From the NCBI GenBank assembly GCA_025093985.1, contig JACAAK010000014.1, positions 1,302,001 through 1,366,000 of the forward strand: 64,000 nucleotides of DNA. The letters run 5' to 3'. Below are positions 10,375 through 20,666 of the stretch, in pieces (positions within the stretch are counted from its first letter, which is position 1; each line of letters starts with the position of its first letter). The stretch is from Calvatia gigantea. Lineage: Eukaryota; Basidiomycota; Agaricomycetes; Agaricales; Lycoperdaceae. A program made the position numbers and the translations under genes. The notes beneath the pieces are model-generated. The model did not search any database. It was not told the DNA's origin and saw nothing but the letters and a program-made list of their open reading frames with translations.

Positions 10375-12440
10375 GTTCTTTTGGGATGGCTATTATGTTT
10401 TCGTTATCTTTTTGATCTATTTTATAATCTGGTCTTCTGCTTAATGCGTCTGCTAAGACATTCTTTTGTCTTGGTAGATGTTTTATTTGGTAATTGAATC
10501 TTGTCATATATAACATCCATCTTGCTTGTCTTTGATTAAGTTGTTGTGGAGCTTTCCATCTAGTTAGGTTTTCGTGATCAGACCAAATCTAAATGGATAT
10601 GGGGTTCCTTCTAAATAGTGTCTCCACTCCTTTAATGCTCTAATTATAGTAAGGAATTCTCTATCGGAGGTATGATAATTCCATTCTGCTGGGTTTAAGG
10701 TTCAGGAATAATATGCTACAGGATGTTTATCTCTATTAGTGTCTCTTTGTAATAATACTGCTTCCTGTGGCATGTAAAAATGCATCACATTCTATTTGAA
10801 TGGTTTATTTTTGTCAATCATTAGAAGTACTAGTGCAGTTAGAAAGGCTTGTTTAAGCTTTTCGAATGATTTTTGTGCTTCTGATGTCCAAATAAAGTTC
10901 ATTGTTTTTCGTAATAGTGCGTTCATTGGTGTAGCTATTTCTAAATAATTTTTGATAAATTTTCAATAGAAATTGCAAAATCCTGTAAATTGTCAACATG
11001 TTTCTTGCTGTCTTTGGTACTGGCCAATCTTTTATTCCATCCAATTTTATTGGATCCATTTCTATTTTGTTTGGTTTTATTATTACTCCTAGATATTTGA
11101 GTTCTTGTTTCTCGAATTCACATTTTTCTGTTTTTAGATAAAGATTATTATCTTGTAATCTTTTAAGAACTTCTTTTGTTAAGAAGTCTAGATCTTTTAT
11201 ATCTTTTGCATGAATAAGTATATCGTCAATATACACTGATTACTCCTCCTTTGTCTATTAAATCTCAGGAAAATAGAATCCATCATACTTTGAAAAGTTG
11301 CTGGAGAATTGGTCATTCCAAAGAACATTACTGTAGGTTCGAATAATCCTTCAGTAGTTCTAAAGGACAGCTTTCCATTCATCTCCTTCATGTATTCTAA
11401 CTGTTATTGTATCCTAATTATACATCTAATTTGGTAAAATATTTCGAATTTTTAAGTTTATCCATAATTTTTGAAATATTTGGAATTGGATGTGCGTTTT
11501 TAATTGTATGTTTATTCAAATAAATGTAATCTTGACATGGTCTTAGATCTGTTCCTTTCTTTGATACAAAGAAAAAGGATGATGCTATTGGTGATTGTGA
11601 TTCTCAAATGTATCCTTTTCTAAGATTTTCTTTAATGAATTTCTTCATTTCTTCATTTTCTCTTGGTGTTAAGTGATATATTGCATGCATTTTTGGTTTG
11701 AATGTGTCTTTTAATTCGATTTTATGATCCCATCTTCGTTTTGGTGGCATTTTCTCAGATTTTTCTTTATTAAATACTTGTAAGTATTTGTGAAATTTTC
11801 TTGGGACTGCTTTTATTGGGTCTGATTCTCATTTACTTTTCTTTGATTGATTGAAAAGTTTTTGTGATATGCTTTCTTTTGTGTTGATTTCTTCTTCACT
11901 GTTTAGAAAGTCTTCGTCTTGTTCAATTGTATTTATGCTTTCTTCTGATAGCATTGATTCCATTGAAAGAATTTGTTCTTCGTCTCTCCATTTAAGAGTT
12001 TCTTTTTCCCAGTTTATATCAGGGATTATATTTCCATAACCAAGTTATTCCTAAGAATAATGGTTTGCTTAGTACAATAATTTTGGGTTTTATTTCCATT
12101 GTTTTGCTGTTTATTTTGATTTTGATTTTTGTATATTCAATGCATTTATCTGTTGGATTTCTTGTTCCATTCGGCATTCGTTATTTTAACTGGATTTTTC
12201 AGTTTAAATCTTGGTAATTTTAGTTTGTCAACATATTTTGTATCAATATAGATTCCACTGGCTCCTGAATCTATTAAAGTATTGATTTCTAACTTGCTTC
12301 TGTTAGTATATATCATTGTTGGTGCTAATAAGCATTTAGTTCTTGATTTATGAAGATCTATTTTGTTTAGATCTTCTTTTATACTTAAAAATTTTCAGTC
12401 TTCATTTTCTTCTTCTTCTTCTTTTAATTCATAGACCATT
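10375..12440 (-). pseudogene. Protease, RT and RNase H of chromovirus pol
   Basis: Protease: near 12290-12245 the minus strand reads NTLIDSGASGIYIDT, with the DSGAS active site. RT: 11391-11200 and 11236-10853 give MNGKLSFRTTEGLFEPTVMF and then VYIDDILIHAKD, the YxDD motif, followed by LKYLGVIIKPNKIEMDP. RNase H: the end ADALSRRPDYKIDQK near 10450-10400 marks its C-terminus. Frameshifts and stops are frequent, for instance at the YIDD boundary. It is a standard Ty3/Gypsy pol. Confidence 0.85.
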
Positions 12441-12451
12441 GCAGTTTGGGT

Positions 12452-14343
12452 CTATCTTCTTCTTGAAAGTTTTCTTTCCTTTAGCTCATTGTGGAGTCTT
12501 TCCAGTGCTGCTTCCGCTTGCCATAAACTTCTTTCTTCTGGTGTTAAGGTAAACCTTCCTTTCTTTACAATCTCGTATGAAATGGCCTTTCTTTCAGCAG
12601 AAAAAGCATTCTCCTGCTCAGAGAGCTGCTCTTTGTTCTTCTGTGAGGATGTTGTTGACGATGTGTTTGAGTGCTTGTTGGGATTTATTTGTGGATTTTC
12701 TTCTGATAAGTTCAAAGATTCCTTCTTCGTTAATTCCGTCTGAATCATCTTCTGATCCATTATAGTTGACTTCTTCTTCTTGTTCTGATTCATCATTATT
12801 ATAGAAGTCAATTGTGCCTAATGGATTCCATGATTCTGTCGACATCCATAGTCATATTCTCCTCATTTAAATTGGTTGGTGAGAGGGTTGTGACTTGATA
12901 TTTTGATATCTGGGTTTGTAGTTATTTTTGTTTGATTTTCCTTTTCTGAATTTGGATTTGAAAGAAGGGAGATATCGCTGCTGGTCTACAATGATTCTGT
13001 AAGCTCCTCTTGCAGTATTTTTCCAATTGGTGATTGTGGTCAGATTAGATCTGAGGGCTTCGTGTCTGACTGCTGGGTCCAGTCTTTGAGCAAAGTATGC
13101 TCTGATGGCGGTATTATCTGTAGTAAGACCTGCTTGTGATGATAAAACAGAGAATTCTGAAATGTATTTCTCGAATATATTGTCCAGTTTTGTTTAAGGT
13201 TTCTGAGGGATTGTTCAGCTTCATGTGTTTTTTGAGCTGGGGCAAATCCTTGTTCCAATGATGCTTTGAACTCATCCCAGGTTTGCTGTGCTCCTATTCG
13301 ATGGGTTTCAATATAATCTTGTCTCCAAGCTGAAGCTGCTCCTTTGAGTAATCCCAAGGTATAATTTCGCTTCTCTGTATTATGGGTGACTCCAAATGAA
13401 TTGAAGTAGAGATCAACACTAGATATCCAGGATCTATACTGATTTGGGTCTCCATAGTATTGTTCTAGTTTTGGATATTTGAGGATATAGGATTGTTGTA
13501 CAGCTGCCATGCTTCCTGTTGTTGGTGGTTGTATTGGTTGACTCAGTCCTGGTAATTGGGGTCCTGTTGGAGAAGGAGTATTTCTTCTTGTTGGTTTGAC
13601 AATGGGAAAACTAGGTATTTGTTGGATTGGAAGGATTCTGGTGATTCATTGAGTTGTCGGTTGCTCAAGTATTGGGGTTCTTGGTCTGCTGATGAGTGGT
13701 GATAATTTTCCTCTGTTTTTATCAAATTCAGGGTCTGAGTAGTCCGAATTTTCTGCGTGTTCAAGTTCTCAGTAAGCTCTTTTAACAGACAAGTTACTTC
13801 CTTGATCTCCTGGATTACTTGGTAATCTGATTGGTTCAGCTGTGGTCTGCTGAGTAATGCTAGGTTGATATTCTCAATATTGTCTGCTTCTTCCTGGATC
13901 ACCTGGTTCAGTTCTCTGAACGTAAATGGATTGAGAAGTTGAGGTAACAGGTAAAGTCAGTTTTGGTTCTTCGGGTTGAGGTACTGTAATGTTAGTTCCC
14001 TGACTTCTTTGAGGGTCTTTTCCCTTAGACTGTTCTCGGTCTGATCTATAAGGGATATCTCTTCCTGATGTTCTCTCTGGAGGTAATTGATAGGTAAGCT
14101 GTTGTCATAAACTGGCAAGTTGATTCCTCTTGAATTCTCTATATTCTTCGTTGATGATATCTTGTCTGTGACTTGATACTCTTCTTGGTTGTCCGTCAGA
14201 ATCATATAACCAGTGGGGATCTTGTCCTTTGTATCTCCAAACTGTTTTGTTGAGAGATGGACTATGAAATTCTTCTTTGTCAGCTGTTTTAACAGTTTGT
14301 TAAATTTCGTTTTAATTTTTCTAAGAAAGTGATTTAGTCTCAT
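12452..14343 (-). pseudogene. Gag of the chromovirus, with broken zinc knuckle
   Basis: From 14343 the minus strand opens with MRLNHFLRKIKTKFNKLL, followed by a coiled, Glu/Gln/Asn-rich part (13902-13543). The capsid-like core is 13510-13040 (MAAVQQSYILKYPKLEQ ... YRSWISSVDLYF ... GLLKGAASAWRQDY), typical of fungal Gypsy gag. The nucleocapsid part near 12620-12550 reads CFFC, a stop, then KKGHFIRDCKERK. It is a CCHC knuckle whose fifth residue is TGA. There is also a frameshift between 13543 and 13510. Gag would package element RNA in the living element; this copy could not make full-length Gag. Confidence 0.75.
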
Positions 14344-14704
14344 CTTTCTTTCTTTACTTACTATTTTTGTGCTCGAACTCTTCTAAATAGCTTCTATATT
14401 CAGACATTCCGTTTTTGCACAAGGATTATTTCTTCAGTCAAGACAATAACCCAAATAGTCACCTTTCCAGGACTTAATACTATTCTAGAGCTTTGGTTGC
14501 CTCTTCTTTCCTAGAAGCCGGTCTTATACCCAATTAAGTTGTTGTTTGCCTTGTTCTAATTCTAGAACGAGGTCTTATTAACTTTTACTTCAACAACTAT
14601 TCCTAGCTCTACTTCTGATTTTCTCTTCTGATCAGGCAACAGACTCTTGTTACAGATTTAGCTCTGTTAGGCAATTGTTTATTTTATCCTAGTCTGGTCT
14701 AGAC

Positions 14705-15249
14705 TGTTGAGAGAACGAGTAGACATCCCAATATAATATCACACTACCTAAGCGTGTAGGCGTCAGCGGTGGAGGGTAGTTGTATTCATCTGGGAGACGG
14801 TCCAGTAGGAGAGGCGCATGGTAGCGGACATAGTCCTGTTTATACCATCGTACTCAGAGAGTCTTGAGAAGAGGGGAAGCGATGCTTAAAGAAGCTAGCG
14901 TAGAGCAGAGAAGACATAGTATCTTACGCCAAAGGGCGTCGCATAAGAGCGTACATACTACAATGCTACATAAGGGTATATATACTAATATCCCTGGTCT
15001 ATGCACTCTAATCCCTTATACAGGTGAGGTCTAACTACCAGTAGCATAAGTGGAGCATACTGTGTACGACGCATGTACTAGAAGGTTCCATGCGGAGTGA
15101 ATAACCGACTACCAGAAGGGCAGTACAACTACTGCGTACGTAGTCCGTGATGGTCCGTTATTATTGACCCTCTGAAGGTGAAATACTCAAACCCCGTTTC
15201 AGCTATAAATAGACTGAACCAACGTAGTGGTACGGAGCGAGATTCAACA
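14705..15249 (-). repeat. Solo LTR, family C, nested in chromovirus leader
   Basis: This 545-bp block begins TGTTGAGAGAACGAG and ends GAGATTCAACA. It is flanked by the exact duplication TAGAC (14700-14704 and 15250-15254). It is the inverted counterpart of the LTR at 1786-2331. It lies between the 5' LTR and gag of the chromovirus, so it inserted later than that element. Confidence 0.92.
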
Positions 15250-15487
15250 TAGACTAGTCTCCTGCTTCCTTTGGGGTGTTAATCCTACTAGGTTGCCAGA
15301 ATTTAGTGAACAAGAGAATGTGTAGGCTATTCTACACTAGCCCCTAATGCAAGTCTAATCTGTCATCTTCTTTTGTTTAGAACAATGAAAAGAAGTTTGT
15401 CCAATAGACTTCTATTCAAGCAGTTGTGGGCACTGAAACAGCAACAGTAATGACTCCTAGCCTCAGAGAAGGATTGTTTCTACTTAA

Positions 15488-16034
15488 TGTTATAGTGAGA
15501 TAGAATTTGTTCTAATTCTACCCGATATCTATCCATAGATGATATCAAAGGGGACTCCTTCTCGAAGGCTCAAAGAATAGACAAAGTAATACAACTACTT
15601 TGGATATTCTTAAGTCTAATGATCAGAGGTCTATCCTCAGAGTATAACTTCTTAACGTCTTATGCAGTACTTTCAATAGTTTAGAAGCAATGTCTTAAGA
15701 GCAGAGTATAAGAGTGTGTTAAGAGTTATAGATTGAGTCTCCACCTAACCAAGTAGAAACAATGGGGTCTACTGGTCAAGTTGAGGGGTTTATATACTAC
15801 AGTGGTGTGCTACTGTATTGTACTGTGTTTGTATGTTACATGTCTATATATAGTATTAGAAAAGTGGTACAACTTCAAAGTGGTACAACTTTGAATTATG
15901 ACATAAGCTGTGCTATTTATATGTATTAAGTTCTAGGTAAGTCTGGCTATATTCTAGGTCTGTCTAGATACAAGCTAGTCTTTAAGGCGTTCTAGAACTT
16001 GTATTATCTAAGTAAATACAGTGAGTTCATAACA
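15488..16034 (-). repeat. 5' LTR of the chromovirus (family A)
   Basis: This 547-bp block is near-identical to 6506-7051, begins TGTTATAGTGAGATAG and ends TTCATAACA. It is followed directly by the right-hand target duplication CCAAA. Confidence 0.9.
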
Positions 16035-16060
16035 CCAAATATTACAACCTTTAATAGTTG

Positions 16061-16745
16061 ATGTTATGAATATCAATATTTATGACATTATTAACATCAA
16101 GAACAATGATGTAATCAATGACATCACAATCACCTGACTAATGATCAATATTATATATATATTGATTTCACAATAATTTATACAATATCTCTAAAGACTT
16201 GTATAATATAAAGACAATCATTAAATATCTTAGTGTTACTGTAACAGTCTAATAACAAGATCAAGTCATATACTCAATTATACAATTACTATACTACAAC
16301 TAATATAGTTACTTGAAGTTAACTATATATCTTAGCATATCCTATACAATAAGATAATAGAAATAGATTAAGTATTAATCTAATACTTAATACTATACAG
16401 TTCTATGAATACAGTTATAACAAGTCTAGAACATTCTATAAGTCTAGACACATCTAGACATAACTAGACTATACCTAGAAAGGTCCATAAGACTAGAACA
16501 ACCTACAACTTTAATATACTATTAATAGACAACTGATGTAATAATTCAAAGTCATACCACTTTGAATGTCATACCACTTTTAAATACCATATATAGACAA
16601 GTAATATACCAATACAGTACAATACAATAGTATACTATTGTAGTATATAAACCCCTCAACTTGACTAGTAGACCCTATCATTTCTACTTGGTTAGGTGGA
16701 GATTCAATTTATAACTCTTATCATCCTCTCTTATAATCTGATCAA
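16061..16745 (-). repeat. Inverted, interrupted family A LTR fragment
   Basis: The part from about 16425 to 16745 is the reverse complement of much of LTR family A, for example TAAACCCCTCAACTTGACTA and CTTGGTTAGGTGGAGATTCA. A matching LTR tip, TGTTATGAATATCAATATTTATGAC, appears earlier at about 16061. It is separated by some 340 bp of AT-rich DNA that may be another insertion. The far end is truncated. Confidence 0.6.
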
Positions 16746-18295
16746 AGGGCAGGGCTAAGTAGGCTAGAGCAGAGAAGTGAGTTTTCCTGATATATATATG
16801 TAAATATCACAAATAAAGGCATATTTATAATACCTTGGTTTATAGTAGACATAAACAATAACTGGTAATTCTAATGGACAACAGACTCTTATATGTAGTA
16901 TAAACAATATAACAATAGACAATGGACAATAAACTTGTATATGCTGTAGGTAGTCCAAGCCTATAAGGGGTTTCTTATCCTATTCTCTAAGGATTCCTCT
17001 ATAGGTAAGTAAAATACAGCTATGTTGTAATATTAATATACTAAGAATTTCCTTATAGATTTTAGCCTTTTTCTCTGCTCTTGTTTGCTTTCTGTAAAGA
17101 TATTAGTGTGATATTACTCTAGTTAATGTTGGAGATCTCAAAAGTTAATAGCCTTCAAGAAAATGGCATAGACATTTGCTAGTTTAAAGGTCCTATATAA
17201 AAGGTAGAGATAGTTCCACAATATATTGGTAGAAGCTTGACTATGATTGATCATTGTGTTGGAAAGAGTAGATTCAATGATTCCAAGAACTCACTTTTAA
17301 AGCTGAGTAATAGTTTGCACTTTATTACTGGTAAATGGGCCTACAGGAACACTATCTTCAGTAAAGTCCTAGATAGTATAGTTGGTGTGTAGTATCACCT
17401 ATATCCTCATAAAGGCACAGATATAGACTAGTAGGGATGTTAGAAAAAGGCTGGACTGCAATTTGACTATTGGACATAGTTGTTTCATAAATTCTGTAAA
17501 AAGAGACAACTGTAAGCATCTTGTTGTGATAGTGGATAGAGTGGCACATTATCAACATAAACCAGAAAGTGCAAAATATAGGGCCAAAAGGTCTATGCTC
17601 ACTTAGGTTATAACAACCAGATTGTCTAAGGAATATATACAGCATATTCAACCTACTTATATATATACTAAAGTCTCTGGGAGAAACCCTATGACCTGGG
17701 TACAGGGAAAGTGTATTATTTACTAGTAGTATATACTAAGTATACTGCAGCTATGCACAATAGTGTTCTATAGCATGGAATATACTCATCATTACAACAA
17801 ATTACCATGTATGAGTTGTAATAGTGTATTGTCTATTTATACATGAAGCAATAATGTCATATTAATTAATGACTCAACTCCAGAGGGTGATTCTCTAGAT
17901 TGATGATTGGTTTTATCTAATAATATGGATACCAGTACAATGGTGCATCATTTGAGATCCAACAAAAAGTTACTCCTAGAAACAATACACATGTACATAC
18001 ATATGATCATGTAAGGCTACCTAGACAAAACATACTGCACTTGGAAAGACATTATGGATAGGAAAGTCAAACAACATAGAAGGAATCAAACCCACAAATC
18101 TGGCATTCAATGTTCAATGTTCAAGTGGTATTTATGAGGTGTTTATTGTGCAATCATGTTTTGTTTAGTCTCACATGAATTGTATAACCTGAATCTCTTC
18201 AATGTAATATGTACTTTAGGCAATCTTTCTAGTTACACTGACCAATATCAGGTTGTCAAAAAATCAGATGTGCTCACTCTGATCTGCTTCATGTA
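16746..18295. other. AT-rich decayed repeat tail, no gene seen
   Basis: The sequence is low in GC and CpG with only short frames. The part near 17440-17900 resembles 5609-5996 (family D LTR-like). I find no recognisable protein motif. It forms the boundary between the repeat block and the first host gene, whose stop codon is at 18296. Confidence 0.45.
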
Positions 18296-20411
18296 CTATG
18301 CCTCATCCTCCTTTTCTTCATTCTCGGACCACAGGCACTTCTGTGATCCAGTGGTACAACCGCCGATTAAAGTATCTGCTGCCGCAACCTCGATTTGCTC
18401 CATAGCATTCCAAAGTAGACGCCTATGGTGACGCTTTGGAGACCAATGGCCCTCAGGGTACCCAAGCGCCTCACGAAAACTTTCCAGGATTGTATTATGG
18501 TCGGGAACCATATCAGATACGAACCTCGCAAGAACGCCATCACCCCCAAGCTTAGCCCCCTCCGACATGTTGGCATACCGCATCATCCGGCAAAAATCAC
18601 GGATGAGGGTCGAAAACGCAGGGTTCTCCACAAATTCAATGGAAGGTGCTTCCTGAAGGAATGCGACTTTACGCGACCCACCCTGCTTGGTCGATGGTTC
18701 ATATTCCGTCAAACATTGGGCAACCTCCAGCAGGTTTTGGTATTTATGGTCAAGGCAGTTGAGTGCATTCTCCAATGCGACCCAAAGTACGGACTGGAGG
18801 TCGTCAAGAGTTGAATGGTGCTTCTCCGGATACCTTAGAAGTGCAGCGGATATGTAAGGCCATGTGCCCTCCTCAAACATAAGAAGAAGCAAGAGCAATC
18901 AAGGACAGAGGCTCACTGTGCGATTGAGAACCCTGTGGTATCCCTCAGGTTCCTGTCCTTCCGGTGGGACCTTTTTCGCAAACTCCCAATCGATCAAACT
19001 ACCTCTACCACCTTTGGCGATCAAAACATTTGCAGAGCTCACGTCGCGATGGAGGTAATGACATCGATCCCAAGCTGCCTGGAGAGCTGTGGTTCATATT
19101 CCTAGTCAGAAACTGAAACGCACACCTCGCAGAAGACACACCTTCGATGACATCCGCAAGAACTTGTGTCAGTTCCCTCGCGTTGGTAAACTCCTCAAGC
19201 GGCTTTCCAGCGTCTTCCTCGATGAAGCGGTAGTGTACCCGCGGATTGAGTTTGGTTTTGGGTCCAACCCTCCACTCGCTGTTGACGTATTTGTCGGCTA
19301 GGGTGCGATGGTATTTGCCCGGGATGTCACCCCCAAACAGGATCTTTGGAATATGAGGAACCCCTTTTTTATGTAACTCGGCCAAAATGTCCCATTCCTT
19401 CTTCATGCCTGGTAAGTCCGTCCTCCATCCGTCCTTCATAAAGTAGTGTTGGCCCGAGCTCCAATCACGAACCCTGACAGCACGCCGAGCGCGGCTGACA
19501 AGTGATTCGGTATGCGGCAGGCTCCCCTCCAACTTGACTTCGATGTAGTTTGGTGAATTACTGCCAGCCGGAACCCGAATTTTCCTAAGGTCGCGGTCAA
19601 CGGTCGTGTCGATTCCCTTTTGCTTCGGCGTCGTGTCGTTGAAGCGACAGAGGAAATTGACGAGATACTTTGGACGTTTGCGATAGTCGATGGCCTCTGA
19701 AACAAGTATACCAGCCCTGTCAGCGCGGAACAGGCGCGCGATATGGCCATCCAGAAAGACCAGGAACGCATGTGTCCTGAACGAATAGGAAAGCATTTCG
19801 TTCAGGATGGCCGCAATTTGTCCCTGAATCTCTGGGTAGGCACTCTCGAAAGGGGCATCAGGTCTGTCGGGTTTGTCAGAGAATGGGTCGCACCTCCCCC
19901 GCTTAAGTTCAAAAGGGAGGAGAAGCTCGGAAAAGCGCGTTGGTGAAGGCACAGAAACTTTGGACATGCCAGAATAAGTCGGGTCCCCCCTATTCTCAAG
20001 CTGGATGTCGGAGGAATAAGTAGAGACGTCCGGCCTCCACTTTTTATGGGGAGGAGCCTCATCTTCCGGATTATTACTGGTGTCCTCAAATCGCAAATTC
20101 TCCAAGTTCAAAGATTCGAGGACTTGAATCTAGAACACGGTGAGTGTATAATCAAATACGAGTGTCGAATGTATTACCAATGGACCGTACATGTTCACCT
20201 CGAAGTCATCTTCAGGGACGCCAGTGAAAACGTCGAGCAGAGGAGTCGAACAGTCATCTGGACAGGGAAGGAGATTCAAAAAGTCGCGGATTGGGAAGGG
20301 GCCAATCCAACGACCCTGGGTCTCCCTCGCAAATTGCCTCTGTGCCTCTCCTACTCCAGGGTTAAGCACGTGAAACCCTGACCTCTTACGCTCCATGGGC
20401 ATGTTTACCAT
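18296..20411 (-). CDS. FunK1-type protein kinase
   Basis: The model has four exons: 20178-20411, 19142-20129, 18917-19086 and 18296-18871. Introns are 48, 55 and 45 nt, and the frame closes to 656 codons including stop, the usual size for this fungal-specific kinase-like family. The central part carries FMKDGWRTDLPG and HKKGVPHIPKILFGGD, both FunK1 hallmarks. Exon 3 has the catalytic loop LHRDVSSANVLI (about residue 420). The DFG position is IDWEFAKK, as is common in FunK1, and EGTWPYIS follows. Substrates are unknown for the family. It sits next to the transposon block and is divergent from the ZIP transporter, about 255 bp start to start. Start ATG 20411 is the first in frame; MPMERK a few codons on is an alternative. 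Confidence 0.9.
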
Positions 20412-20666
20412 TAAGTAAGAACAGGAGATGGACTTTTTTGGCGAGGTACTTCCACCGAGAAATGCTGAAGAAAGGGACAGTGCTAAGTATGTCCGTGAAC
20501 CTGGCGTTGTGTCCTGTCACGCATAGATCACGTGCTAATCGTCACAAAGTCACCTGCACAGTGCACGAGTATACTGATTTGGCAAGGAAGTCACGTGTTG
20601 ACTGGTGTGGTTCCCTGCCCGTCGGATAACAGGTTGTGGCTCGGTCGATGTCTTTGTGTTCTGCCA
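20412..20666. promoter_or_regulatory. Divergent promoter region, FunK1 / ZIP
   Basis: About 255 bp separate the minus-strand FunK1 start from the proposed plus-strand ZIP start, so both promoters must lie here or overlap the 5' coding parts. No TATA box was convincing. Confidence 0.45.

Larger units (their letters stand above)
6506..16034 (-). mobile_element. Chromodomain Gypsy retrotransposon (chromovirus)
   Basis: The element is 9.5 kb, bounded by two 546-547-bp LTRs (6506-7051 and 15488-16034) and by the exact target duplication CCAAA (6501-6505 and 16035-16039). The interior is on the minus strand: gag, CCHC knuckle, aspartic protease, RT, RNase H, integrase with an HHCC finger and DDE core, chromodomain, then an extra ORF next to the 3' LTR. 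The purine run AGAAAAGGATAA (minus strand) touching the left LTR is a plausible polypurine tract. I saw no ordinary tRNA primer site next to the right LTR. Two solo LTRs of other families (10068-10374 and 14705-15249) are nested inside. Stops and frameshifts make it non-autonomous. Confidence 0.92.

Noticed and set aside
18425..18814. Plus-strand frame of 129 codons
   Set aside because: It lies antisense to the FunK1 C-terminal exon, whose reading is strongly supported.
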